This document shows, one piece after another, positions 17,813-26,000 of a DNA stretch of 64,000 bases; within the stretch, counting starts at the first letter, position 1; every line of letters begins with the position of its first letter. A model generated the notes under the pieces. That model saw only the letters and a list, made by a program, of their open reading frames with translations. It was not told where the DNA came from and did no database searches. The stretch comes from an uncultured Caulobacteraceae bacterium. Lineage in GTDB: Bacteria; Pseudomonadota; Alphaproteobacteria; Caulobacterales; Caulobacteraceae. Location of the stretch: the NCBI GenBank assembly GCA_903872075.1, contig CAIQJF010000004.1:30307-94306 (forward strand), in the 5' to 3' direction. A program made the translations under genes and the position numbers.

Positions 17813-18022
17813 ACGCGGTCGTCTTCGACGCCTCCGTCGTCCTTGCCGCGATCCAGGACAGAGGCGGCGGCGATGCGGTCTTTGATCACATTGAAGACGC
17901 GGTGATCGGCGCCGTTAACGTCGCCTAGGTCTACGCCTACGCGGCCGTCGGTTCTGACGGCCGACCGCCCCTGGGCGGCGATGGCCGAAGCTCTCGGCCT
18001 GTCGATCACGCTGTTGCGCTAA
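17809..18022 (+). pseudogene. PIN-domain toxin (VapC-like) relic
   Basis: From TTG 17809, overlapping the antitoxin stop, the frame reads MNAVVFDASVVLAAIQ and then AVIGAVNVA before a TAG at 17926. This matches the N-terminus of VapC RNases, including the first catalytic Asp (FDAS) and the 'ISAVNLAEV' strand, where a stop replaces the conserved Glu. In the next frame, 17942-18022 encodes RPSVLTADRPWAAMAEALGL and then SITLLR, a typical PIN C-terminus with the late Asp (TADR). The middle, about 50 residues, is gone. So the gene has a nonsense codon, a frameshift and an internal deletion. Confidence 0.75.
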
Positions 18023-18098
18023 CATCCGAACCCGGCGCGGTTCCTGAGCACATCGCTGGGGCGACAGATCGGCAGACCGTCAACCCTGACACGACGTT

Positions 18099-18173
18099 TG
18101 GAGCGGCCGGGGGGAATCGAACCCCCGACATTCAGCTTGGGAAGCTGACGTTCTACCTCTGAACTACGGCCGC
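18099..18173 (-). tRNA. tRNA-Gly (anticodon CCC)
   Basis: A second tRNA-Gly cloverleaf on the reverse strand: acceptor GCGGCCG/CGGCCGC, D arm GTTCAGAGGTAGAAC, anticodon stem TCAGC/GCTGA around TTCCCAA (anticodon CCC), T arm GGGGTTCGATTCCCC, and encoded CCA. It differs from the 17.4 kb copy at only a few positions. The identical stretches form a direct repeat about 650 bases apart. Confidence 0.97.
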
Positions 18174-18430
18174 GCTGAGCGGGCAATTACGCGGTTTTGG
18201 TCCCGTTGCAAAGCGCCGCCGAGCCCGGAGAAGCCGGCGATCATCATCGCCCAGCTCGCCGGCTCCGGAACCGCCGTGCCGCCGAACGCCAGGTCGACCG
18301 GCGGGCCATATCCGCCCGTGGAGAGGACCTGTTCCACGGTCATGGTCAGCAGGGCGTAGCTGGCGTTGGGTGTCAGGCCCACCGACAGGGAGATGGCGGC
18401 CCCGGGACCGAAGAGACCCCAACCGGTCAC
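18164..18430 (-). pseudogene. Truncated PEPxxWA-CTERM protein remnant
   Basis: An 88-codon frame ends in VPEPASWAMMIAGFSGLGG and ALQRDQNR, a clear PEPxxWA-CTERM sorting signal, but it has no signal peptide and only about 50 residues of preceding domain. The frame starts at a GTG overlapping the stop of the VOC gene. The C-terminal tail runs into the 5' end of the tRNA-Gly gene and uses a stop inside it. A sorting signal without an export signal cannot work, so this is best read as the 3' end of a lost gene. Confidence 0.65.
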
Positions 18431-18816
18431 TTAGACCGCTCTGTTTGCCAGATCGCCTCGACATTGTTGCCGTCAGGATCAATGACGAAGGCGGAGTAGC
18501 AGGCGGGCCTGCGGTAGCCAGGCGGCCCATTGTCGAGCCCCCCAGCCGCCAGAGCCGCGGCGTGGAAGGCGTCAACCTCTTCGGGCGACGCCGCGGCGAA
18601 CCCCAGATGTATCCGCGATCGTCCGGCCTGCCCGCTCCATTCGGGTCCGCCCTCACCAAGCCACCAGAACACGGGCGAGCCCTCGCGCTTGAAGATCGCG
18701 GCATTGAGGTGCGGCTGTTCCTGGATCGCCACGATCCCAAGCGGCGCGAGGCAGGCGCGATAGAAGGGAAGGCTGACCGACGCCTTGCGGCAATAGAGGC
18801 CGATGTGGTCGAGCAT
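18427..18816 (-). CDS. VOC-family (glyoxalase/bleomycin-resistance fold) protein
   Basis: A 129-residue single vicinal-oxygen-chelate protein: MLDHIGLYCRKASVSLPFYR at the N-terminus and FVIDPDGNNVEAIWQTE at the end, the two paired beta-alpha-beta-beta-beta units of the fold. Metal ligands are plausible at His4, His70 (RIHLGFAA) and Glu120. Such stand-alone members include lyases, dioxygenases and resistance proteins; substrate is unknown. The start is 124 bases from the divergent NHL-protein gene. Confidence 0.85.
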   Translation of the reverse strand: MLDHIGLYCRKASVSLPFYRACLAPLGIVAIQEQPHLNAAIFKREGSPVFWWLGEGGPEWSGQAGRSRIHLGFAAASPEEVDAFHAAALAAGGLDNGPPGYRRPACYSAFVIDPDGNNVEAIWQTERSK

Positions 18817-18939
18817 GGACGTCCCCGGTCTCCGATGTCTGCTGAACAAAGGCCCTGCGGGGCAGCGGGTCAATGTCGGCGTTCTCAGCGGCGCCTCGAC
18901 CCGTTGCGGACCCTCGATCATGATGGTCTGGTTTCTTGC

Positions 18940-19932
18940 ATGAACAACCCCACCAAGCGCGGCGCTGTCTTGGCGCTGGCGGCCTGCGCCATCGTTGTCA
19001 CCAGCGTCGCCGCCAGCCCCCGCGCTCGCCATGACGACTTCAAGGTCGTCCACGGCTGGCCGATCCTGCCGGAGGGCGAAGTCATGGGCCAGCCCGCCGG
19101 AGTCGGCGTCGATTCCCACGGCGATGTCTTCGTCTTTCATCGCGCGGGACGCAGCTGGAAGGAGCCCATGTCGCTCGACCCCATCAAGAAGGATGTGGTC
19201 TGGGTCTTCAAGGGCGATTCCGGCAAGGTCCTCCGCCGCTGGGGCGCGGGGCTCTTCGCCCTGCCGCACGGCCTCACCATTGATGACCACGACAACGTCT
19301 GGCTGACCGACGTCGCGCTCAACCAGGTCTTCAAGTTCAGCCCGGGCGGCAAACTGCTGATGAGCATCGGTGAGAGGGGCGTGGCCGGCGATGACGCCAC
19401 ACACTTCAACCGGCCCACGGGTGTCGCGGTGCGGAAAGACGGGTCGTTTCTGGTGAGCGACGGCTACCGGAACACGCGGATCGCGGTGTTTTCCGCCGAT
19501 GGCCACTTCATGCGCCAATGGGGAACGCCAGGCGCAAAGCCCGGCCAGTTCAACCTGCCCCACGCCGTCATCATGGATGCAAAGGGCCGCGTTCTGGTGG
19601 CCGACCGTGAAAACGATCGCGTCGAGGTTTTCGATGCCTCAGGGCAGCTGCTCGAAATCTGGAAATCGCCGATGATCGGCCGCCCCTACGGGATTGCGCC
19701 CCTGAGCGGCGGCCGCTTCGTCATCGCCGACGGCGGTGAACAACCGGACGAGGGACCCAATCGCTCCGGCGGCGCGGTCGTCGATCAGCATGGCCGGGTC
19801 CTTGGCCGGTTCGGCCGGTTCGGAGTCTACGACGGTCAATTCTGGGGGGCCCACGCGGTGGCCACCGATCGCCATGATGGCGTCTATATCGTGGATGTTG
19901 ACGGCCTGAGGGTTCAGAAGTTCACTCCCTAG
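18940..19932 (+). CDS. Secreted NHL-repeat six-bladed propeller protein
   Basis: A 330-residue exported protein (signal peptide GAVLALAACAIVVTSVAAS). The mature part is a series of NHL blades: LPHGLTIDDHDNVWLTD, NRPTGVAVRKDGSFLVSDG, NLPHAVIMDAKGRVLVADREN and GAHAVATDRHDGVYIVDVD. The layout resembles peptidyl-alpha-hydroxyglycine alpha-amidating lyase-type propellers, although an enzymatic role is not proven and many relatives only bind ligands. ATG 18940 starts the signal peptide; the longer upstream frame is not needed. Confidence 0.85.
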   Translation: MNNPTKRGAVLALAACAIVVTSVAASPRARHDDFKVVHGWPILPEGEVMGQPAGVGVDSHGDVFVFHRAGRSWKEPMSLDPIKKDVVWVFKGDSGKVLRRWGAGLFALPHGLTIDDHDNVWLTDVALNQVFKFSPGGKLLMSIGERGVAGDDATHFNRPTGVAVRKDGSFLVSDGYRNTRIAVFSADGHFMRQWGTPGAKPGQFNLPHAVIMDAKGRVLVADRENDRVEVFDASGQLLEIWKSPMIGRPYGIAPLSGGRFVIADGGEQPDEGPNRSGGAVVDQHGRVLGRFGRFGVYDGQFWGAHAVATDRHDGVYIVDVDGLRVQKFTP

Positions 19933-20174
19933 CGCTCCACCGCACCTGAACGTCCTAAGGTCCTCTTACGTCCCCTGCGGCGGTTCGCAGGGTCGGCTTG
20001 CCGCCGCGAAGCCCCAACGGGCTGGGGTGCCGGCTTCCTGCTCGACACCGCGAGACCGTTCGCGACCCATGTCGAACTCCCGGAAGGTCGGGTTGTGGGC
20101 AGATCGTTTGACCTGGGGCGATGGCGCGAGGCGGATCGATGGCGCGCGTCGGCCCGATGTGACGCACGAGCCCC

Positions 20175-20203
20175 TTGACTTGGATATTGCAATTTGCGAC
20201 TAT
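20175..20203 (+). promoter_or_regulatory. Possible sigma-70 promoter
   Basis: TTGACT at 20175-20180 is a near-consensus -35, followed after 17 bases by GACTAT, a weak -10. The stretch is locally AT-rich and includes the palindrome ATTGCAAT. It would give a very short leader for the gene starting at 20211. The rest of the 278-base gap from 19933 shows nothing else. Confidence 0.25.
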
Positions 20204-20210
20204 CTCGTCG

Positions 20211-20924
20211 ATGCCGACCTCCACCGCCCAACCCACGGAGACCTTGCCACCCCGCGTCGCCCAGGCCGAGGAGCGCATCGCCATGCTCCACGAACTGGCG
20301 GAGCTCGGCATGATGTTGACGCGGGCCACGGTTCGCCGCGCGGTGGAGGAGCTTGAAGCGCCGGAGACGTCCGCGCCAGAGGCTGAGAGCGAGCCCGCCA
20401 AACGCCCCGCCGCCCCGCGCCGCGACCCGGCCGAGACCTTCGCCACGCTGTCGCGCGCCGTCCGGCTCACGCTGACCCTCGCGTCGAAATTCGACGACGC
20501 CCTGACCGCACGGCTCGCGGGAGAGGTCGCAAAATGCGAAGAAAAGCGCGCCCGCGCCCGAGCGGACGCCGAGTCTGATCCCTACGCCGCCCTGAAGACC
20601 GGCCGGAAGGCCCGCGTCCGCGAACTGGTCAGAGATGTGGCCGACCGCGAAATTCCCGACCCCGAGGACCATGACATCCTCACCGACGCCCTCGAAGAGC
20701 GCCTGCTGTGCGACGAGGCCTACGACAATATTGAAGACCTGCCCCTGCGCGACATCGTCGAACATCTCTGCCGCGATCTGAAGCTGTCGCCCGACTGGCG
20801 CCGCTGGACCGGCGAGGGCTGGACGCCGAACCTGCCCTTCTACCGGCCGCGCTGCTCCCTGTTCACCGCGCCGAGCCGGGTTCCGGTCCTGCAGGACACG
20901 GATGACCCCACCCCGCGCGAATGA
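20211..20924 (+). CDS. Hypothetical cytoplasmic protein, 237 aa
   Basis: No family recognised. The protein is soluble, highly charged and mainly helical. The N-terminus has VAQAEERIAMLHELAELGMM, a mid part is rich in Ala/Pro/Glu, and a helical section KCEEKRARARADAES is followed by VRELVRDVADREIPDPEDHD. The end (CRDLKLSPDWRRWTGEGWTP) looks like a conserved motif with several Trp residues. The pattern of charged helices and a C-terminal Trp motif resembles small regulatory or phage-related proteins, but I would not assign a function. Confidence 0.6.
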   Translation: MPTSTAQPTETLPPRVAQAEERIAMLHELAELGMMLTRATVRRAVEELEAPETSAPEAESEPAKRPAAPRRDPAETFATLSRAVRLTLTLASKFDDALTARLAGEVAKCEEKRARARADAESDPYAALKTGRKARVRELVRDVADREIPDPEDHDILTDALEERLLCDEAYDNIEDLPLRDIVEHLCRDLKLSPDWRRWTGEGWTPNLPFYRPRCSLFTAPSRVPVLQDTDDPTPRE

Positions 20925-20939
20925 TCCGCCCCCGTCAGC

Positions 20940-21953
20940 TCAGGTCCACGCCCTGAAATACTTCGCCAGCCGCAGCCCCTGTCGCTGATAGTGCGAGCCG
21001 CCGTCGCCGTAGAGGCGGGTGGGGCGGGCGGTCAGAGGTTCGAACACAAGGCGGGCCACGGTCTGGCCGTCCTCCAGCAGGAACGGCGTCTCGCGGCTGC
21101 GCACCTCCAGCACCCCGCGCGAGCCCTCCCCGCCCGCCTCGGCCACGCCGAAGCCCGGATCGAAGAACCCGGCGTAGTGGACGCGGAATTCGCCCACGGC
21201 CGGATCGATCGGGGTCATCTCGGCGGCCTGGTCGACGGGGATCTCGATCGCCGCCTTGGAGGCCAGGATGTAGAATTCGCCGGGATCGAGCAGCAGCTCG
21301 CCATGGCGCGGCTCCAACAGGTCCCAGAAATCCTTGGGATCGAGACTGTCCTCCAGGTCCATGTCGATGATCGGGGCGTGGCGGCGGGCGCGGAAGCCGG
21401 CGACGGCGCCGGTGAGGTCGACGCCGACGCTCGTCGTCGCCAGGGCGGGCGGATGACCGCGCTTCAGGCGCAGCTGGTTGAGCCGGGTGCCGGCGCGGGC
21501 CAGGACCGAGAAGGTCTGGGGGGCGATTTCCAGATAGAGGGGCCCGTGATAGCCCTCGGCCACGTCGTCGAAGGCCGGCTGGCCGTCGGTGAGCAGGCGC
21601 ACGAACAGGTCGACCCGGCCGGTGGAGCTCTTGGGGTTGGCGCGGCCGCCGACACCGGGCGGCAGGGCGAGGTGTTCGGCGATCTCGGCGATATAGACGC
21701 AGCCGCGTTCGAACACCGCCCCCTGGGTCAGGTCCAGCTCGTGCAGGGCCACATCCTCGATGCGGCTCAACACCGTCCGGCCCGGCCGGGGCAGGAACGA
21801 GGCCCGCACCCGCCACGCCCGGCGGCCCAGGCGCAGATCGACGCTGGCCGGCTGCACCTGATCGGCGGAGACGCCCTGCAACGCGTCGATCGACCGGTCG
21901 GCGATCAGAGCGCCTAAGGTCTGGCAGGGAAGGATTCCGGCGGGCTCGGTCAT
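20940..21953 (-). CDS. dcd: 2'-deoxycytidine 5'-triphosphate deaminase (DCD family)
   Basis: Deaminates dCTP to dUTP in the thymidylate supply route. The 337-residue length is the long alphaproteobacterial form, with two dUTPase-fold halves. The first carries VQPASVDLRLGRRAWRV and the substrate-binding segment GRANPKSSTGRVDLFVRLLT; the second carries GVDLTGAVAGFRARRHAP and VHYAGFFDPGFG. The usual single-domain enzyme is about 185 residues. ATG 21953. It stands alone, divergent from metZ. Confidence 0.88.
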   Translation of the reverse strand: MTEPAGILPCQTLGALIADRSIDALQGVSADQVQPASVDLRLGRRAWRVRASFLPRPGRTVLSRIEDVALHELDLTQGAVFERGCVYIAEIAEHLALPPGVGGRANPKSSTGRVDLFVRLLTDGQPAFDDVAEGYHGPLYLEIAPQTFSVLARAGTRLNQLRLKRGHPPALATTSVGVDLTGAVAGFRARRHAPIIDMDLEDSLDPKDFWDLLEPRHGELLLDPGEFYILASKAAIEIPVDQAAEMTPIDPAVGEFRVHYAGFFDPGFGVAEAGGEGSRGVLEVRSRETPFLLEDGQTVARLVFEPLTARPTRLYGDGGSHYQRQGLRLAKYFRAWT

Positions 21954-22068
21954 GGGGCGGCGACAGTCGGGGATGCGGGCGCTTAAGGCAAGACGCCAAC
22001 GCGACCTTGCGGCCCCTTGACCCGGCCCCGGTCGGCGCCTCTATTGCCGCCCCTTTTTGGAGCCCCGC

Positions 22069-23253
22069 ATGGCCGAAGATCCGAACGACTGGGAAACCGC
22101 CACGCGGCTGATCCGCGGCGGTCTCGACCGGTCCCCGCATGGCGAGACGGCCGAGCCGATCTACCTGACACAGAGCTTCGTCTACGACAGCCCGGAGAGC
22201 GCCGACGCGCGTTTCGCGGGCACGGAGCCCGGCTTCATCTATGCCCGCTACGGCAATCCTACCGTGAAGATGTTCGAGGATCGCCTGGCCCTGCTGGAGG
22301 GCGCGGAAGCCTGCCGCGCCGCGGCCTCGGGCATGGCGGCGGTGCAGCTGGCGATCAGCGGCCTGGTGCGCGCCGGCGACCACATCGTCTCGGGCAAGGC
22401 CCTGTTCGGCTCCTGCCGCTGGATCCTCAACAACTGGGCGCCGCGGTTCGGGGTGGAGACCACCCTGGTGCACGCCCCCGACATCGCCGCCTGGAAGGCC
22501 GCGGTGCGCCCCAACACCAAGCTGTTCTTCCTGGAGACCCCGGCCAATCCGCTGCTGGAGGTGTGCGACATCGCCGCCATCTGCGCGATCGCCCGCGAGA
22601 TCGGCGCCAAGGTGGTGGTGGACAATGTCTTCGCCACCCCGATCTTCCAGTCGCCGCTGAAGCTGGGCGCGGACCTGGTGGTCTATTCCGCCACCAAGCA
22701 TATCGACGGCCAGGGCCGGGTGCTGGGCGGGGCCCTGCTCGGCGACCTCGCGGTGATCGAGGAGAACTTCAAGGACCTGATCCGCCACACCGGCCCGTCG
22801 CTCTCGCCGTTCAACGCCTGGGTGTTGTTCAAGGGACTGGAGACCCTCGATCTGAGGGTCCGCCGCCAGACCGAGACGGCCGGCGTGCTGGCCGATCTGA
22901 TCGGCGATCATGCCAAGGTCGGCGCCGTGCGCTATCCAGGCCGCGCCGACCATCCCCAGGCCGAGATCATCGCCCGGCAGATGAGCGGGGCCGGCACGGT
23001 GGTGGCCTTCGACCTCGGCTCGCGCGACGCGGCCTTCCGCTTCCTCAATGCCCTGGAGCTGGTCGACATCTCCAACAACCTCGGCGACGCCAAGTCCATG
23101 GCCACCCATCCCAACACCACCACCCATCGGTCCATGACCGAGGAACAACGGCTGGAGATCGGCCTGACCGAGGGCTGGGTGCGGCTGTCGGTGGGTCTGG
23201 AAGGGCCCAAGGACCTGGCGCGCGATCTCAGCCGCGCCCTGGACGCCGCATGA
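22069..23253 (+). CDS. metZ: O-succinylhomoserine sulfhydrylase
   Basis: A PLP enzyme making homocysteine directly from O-succinylhomoserine and sulfide in methionine synthesis. The 394 residues belong to the Cys/Met-metabolism PLP family: YARYGNPTVKMFEDRLALLE, the PLP-phosphate region SGMAAVQ, VVVDNVFATPIFQ, and the Schiff-base Lys210 in YSATKHIDGQGRVLGG, the MetZ-type version. NTTTHRSMTEEQR near the end also fits. ATG 22069 follows TTTTTGGAG; a TTG at 22057 is possible but less likely. The stop overlaps apaG (ATGA). Confidence 0.93.
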   Translation: MAEDPNDWETATRLIRGGLDRSPHGETAEPIYLTQSFVYDSPESADARFAGTEPGFIYARYGNPTVKMFEDRLALLEGAEACRAAASGMAAVQLAISGLVRAGDHIVSGKALFGSCRWILNNWAPRFGVETTLVHAPDIAAWKAAVRPNTKLFFLETPANPLLEVCDIAAICAIAREIGAKVVVDNVFATPIFQSPLKLGADLVVYSATKHIDGQGRVLGGALLGDLAVIEENFKDLIRHTGPSLSPFNAWVLFKGLETLDLRVRRQTETAGVLADLIGDHAKVGAVRYPGRADHPQAEIIARQMSGAGTVVAFDLGSRDAAFRFLNALELVDISNNLGDAKSMATHPNTTTHRSMTEEQRLEIGLTEGWVRLSVGLEGPKDLARDLSRALDAA

Positions 23254-23666
23254 GTTCGCCCGACGCCTCGTCGGCCTATGCCGCCGTCACCCGCGGCCTG
23301 AGGGTCGAGGTGACGCCCCGCTATCTGCCCGACCAGTCGGATCCGGCCCGGCCGCGGCACGTGTGGTCCTATACCGTGCGGATCGAGAACCAGGGCGCCG
23401 AGACAGTGCAGCTGGTCTCCCGGCACTGGATCATCACCGACGCCTACAATCATGTCGAAGAGGTCAAGGGTCCCGGTGTGGTGGGCGAACAGCCGGTGCT
23501 GAAGCCCGGCGACGCCTTCGAATACACCTCCGGCTGCCCGCTCGCCGCGCCGTCCGGGTCCATGCGCGGGACCTATCAGATGGTCACCGGCGACGGCGAC
23601 GCCTTCACCGCCGAAATCCCCGCCTTCTCCCTGCACCAGCCCGGGGCGACCCGGCGGCTGAACTAG
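23250..23666 (+). CDS. apaG: ApaG protein
   Basis: A 138-residue single-domain protein of the ApaG/polymerase-delta-interacting (DUF525) family with an immunoglobulin-like beta fold. Diagnostic segments are VWSYTVRIENQGAETVQLVS, RHWIITDAYNHVEEV, GPGVVGEQPVLKPGDAFEY and MRGTYQMV. It is linked in enterobacteria to cobalt/magnesium resistance and to the apaH operon; the exact biochemical role is unsettled. Here it is coupled to metZ through an ATGA overlap, an arrangement common in alphaproteobacteria. Confidence 0.94.
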   Translation: MSSPDASSAYAAVTRGLRVEVTPRYLPDQSDPARPRHVWSYTVRIENQGAETVQLVSRHWIITDAYNHVEEVKGPGVVGEQPVLKPGDAFEYTSGCPLAAPSGSMRGTYQMVTGDGDAFTAEIPAFSLHQPGATRRLN

Positions 23667-23681
23667 GGGAAGGGGGGCGGC

Positions 23682-24932
23682 TCAGACCGCGCTGCGCTGT
23701 CCGCAGAACCGGCCGAAGGCGGCGATGACCAGATAGCAGAGCGCGGGCACGATCAGGGCGAGCCGCAGGCCGCCCATGTCGGCCACTTGTCCGGTGAGCG
23801 GTGGGATGATCGCCCCGCCGACGATGGCCACGCAGATGATCCCCGAGCCGTCCGCCGCGCGCGGCCCCAGGCCCGCGCTGGCCAGGGAGAAGATGGTCGG
23901 GAACATGATCGAATTGCACAGGCCGATGGCGATGATGGCGTAGCCTGAGACGACGCCCTGGCTGAGGCCGGAGACGAGCAGCAGGCTCGCCGCGCCCAGG
24001 GCCACGCCGATCAGCACGCGGTTGGGCGCAAAGCGCTGCATGGCCGCCGAGCCGATGAAACGCCCGACCATGGCGCCGCCCCAGTAGAAGGCGGTGAGCT
24101 TGCCGGCGGCCACGGCGGCCAGGCCGAGGGTCGAGGCCTGCATCAGATAGTTGGTCAGATTGCTGCCGATGGCGACTTCGGCGCCGACATAGAGAAAGAT
24201 ACAGGCCGCCCCGAAGGCGAAACGGGGCTGCTTGAGCAGTCCGAACCCGCTCAGCAGGCCCTGCTCCGGCGGCGCGTCCTCCTTGAAGCTGTTGCGCCCG
24301 AGCCAGACGAAGCCGGCGATGGCCGCCAGGGTCAGGGCCAGCCCGAAATAGGCCGAGACCACCACCTGGGTCTCGTGGGTGCGGAAGGCCGTGAGGGCCG
24401 CGCCGGTAAGGCTGCTCACATCCACCTTCTGCAGCGATCCGAGGATCAGCTGCGCCCCGACGAAGGGAAAGATCGTAGTGCCCAGGGCGTTGAAGGCCTG
24501 GGCGAACGTCAGACGGCTGGGCGCCGAGTCCTGCGGGCCGAGCATGGAGATCAGGGGGTTGGTCACCACCTGCACCACCGTCACCCCCGCCGCCAGGACG
24601 AACAGGGCGGCCAGGAACATCCAGAACGTCGCCGCCGCCGAGGCCGGAGCGAACAGCAGGCAACCGGCGGTCATCACCAGCAGGCCGACGCTGGCGCTGC
24701 GCAGGAATCCGATCCGTTTCACCAGGGCCGCGGCCGGCAGGGAGATCAGCAGATAGGCGCCAAAAAAGGCGAACTGGACCAGGTTGGCCTGAAAAAAATT
24801 CAGGTGGAACAGACCCTTGAGCTTGGGCACCAGGACGTCGTTGAGGCTGGTCACCCCGCCGAACAGGAAAAAGAGCAGATAGATCGACCAGCGCAGCGCG
24901 CCGCTGTCGCGGCCGCGATCATCAGCTGACAT
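23682..24932 (-). CDS. Sugar:proton symporter, FHS family (GluP/FucP-like)
   Basis: A 416-residue, 12-helix MFS importer. It starts with FFLFGGVTSLNDVLVPKLKG, the Asn-Asp segment typical of FucP/GluP glucose-galactose-fucose transporters, and continues with QFAFFGAYLLISLPAAALV and VVTNPLISMLGP. It diverges from the ROK kinase-zwf-edd-eda operon by about 100 bases, which strongly suggests that it brings in glucose or another hexose for that operon. Which sugar is uncertain. Confidence 0.88.
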   Translation of the reverse strand: MSADDRGRDSGALRWSIYLLFFLFGGVTSLNDVLVPKLKGLFHLNFFQANLVQFAFFGAYLLISLPAAALVKRIGFLRSASVGLLVMTAGCLLFAPASAAATFWMFLAALFVLAAGVTVVQVVTNPLISMLGPQDSAPSRLTFAQAFNALGTTIFPFVGAQLILGSLQKVDVSSLTGAALTAFRTHETQVVVSAYFGLALTLAAIAGFVWLGRNSFKEDAPPEQGLLSGFGLLKQPRFAFGAACIFLYVGAEVAIGSNLTNYLMQASTLGLAAVAAGKLTAFYWGGAMVGRFIGSAAMQRFAPNRVLIGVALGAASLLLVSGLSQGVVSGYAIIAIGLCNSIMFPTIFSLASAGLGPRAADGSGIICVAIVGGAIIPPLTGQVADMGGLRLALIVPALCYLVIAAFGRFCGQRSAV

Positions 24933-25033
24933 CCGTGGTCGCCTCCCTGAGAACCCTCGCCGGCGGGTCTAGCAAACAAACCGCGCCGACGCACCGCGCT
25001 TCCCTCCCGCCGTCCGAGGCCTATAGCGGGTGT

Positions 25034-25966
25034 GTGACCAAGGACTCGAAACCGCCGAACCCGTTGATCGCCGGCATGGAGCTGGGGGGGACCAAGAGCG
25101 TCGCCCTGATCGCGCGGGGCCGCCGCATCCTGAAATCCGCCCGCATCCCGACCGGCCGGCCGGCGGAGACCCTGACGGCGCTCGGCGATCTCATCGCCGG
25201 CTGGACCGCGCGCGCCGGTCCGATCGCGGCGCTCGGCGTCGGCAGCTTCGGCCCCCTCGGCCTGGATCCCACCCGCGCCGACTATGGCCGCATCACCTCG
25301 ACGCCCAAGCCCGGCTGGTCCAACACCGATGTTCTGGGCGCCTTGCGGGCCCGCTTTGACATCCCGACCGGTTTCGACACCGACGTGGCCGGCGCCGCCC
25401 TGGCCGAAAGCCTCTGGGGCGCGGCCATCGGGGCCGGAACGGTCGTCTATCTCACCGTCGGAACGGGCGTGGGGGGCGGCGTGCTGGTCGGCGGCCGGCC
25501 GGTGCACGGTCTCGTCCATCCGGAGATGGGTCATGTGCGCATCCGGCGGGCGCCGGGCGATGATTTTGCGGGCGTCTGTCCGTTTCACGGCGACTGCCTT
25601 GAGGGGCTGGCGTCGGGGCCCGCCATCGCGGCCCGCGCCGGGGCGCCGGCCGAGACCCTGGCTGAGGACCATCCCATTTGGGATCTCGTCGCCGACGAGC
25701 TGGCGGAGCTGACAACAACATTGATTCTCACGCTTTCGCCCGAACGCCTCCTGCTCGGCGGCGGCGTGGCCGGCGGAAAGCCATTCCTGATGGCGAAAAT
25801 CCGCGCGGCGACCGCGGTCCGCCTGGGCGGCTATGTGGCCGGCCTGTCGCCCGCCCGGCTGGCGCGCATCATTCGGGCGCCCGGCCTCGGCGACCGCGCC
25901 GGCCCCCTGGGCGCCGTTGCCTTGGGCCTGAGGGCCATGCAAGACTTTCCGCAGCGCAGCAAATAG
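25034..25966 (+). CDS. ROK-family sugar kinase (fructokinase/glucokinase-like)
   Basis: A 310-residue ATP-dependent hexose kinase. The ROK hallmarks are present: the phosphate-1 loop GMELGGTKSVALI, the catalytic Asp in GFDTDVAGAALAE, the phosphate-2 loop TVGTGVGGGVLVGG, and the Zn-site region HPEMGHVRIRRAPGD followed by FAGVCPFHGDCLEGLASGPA. This spacing resembles GmuE-type fructokinases more than Glk. The start is taken as GTG 25034 (TKDSKPPNPL), which gives a normal ROK N-terminus; ATG 25079 would remove part of the first loop. It lies 34 bases before zwf, so it feeds the Entner-Doudoroff route. Confidence 0.85.
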   Translation: MTKDSKPPNPLIAGMELGGTKSVALIARGRRILKSARIPTGRPAETLTALGDLIAGWTARAGPIAALGVGSFGPLGLDPTRADYGRITSTPKPGWSNTDVLGALRARFDIPTGFDTDVAGAALAESLWGAAIGAGTVVYLTVGTGVGGGVLVGGRPVHGLVHPEMGHVRIRRAPGDDFAGVCPFHGDCLEGLASGPAIAARAGAPAETLAEDHPIWDLVADELAELTTTLILTLSPERLLLGGGVAGGKPFLMAKIRAATAVRLGGYVAGLSPARLARIIRAPGLGDRAGPLGAVALGLRAMQDFPQRSK

Positions 25967-26000
25967 CCGCGCCGCCTGCCGTGATCGTGAGCCTCGCAAG

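Noticed and set aside
21954..22068. Possible SAM-II riboswitch before metZ
   Set aside because: Alphaproteobacterial metZ or metA leaders can carry it, but the conserved pseudoknot segments are not visible in this short gap.
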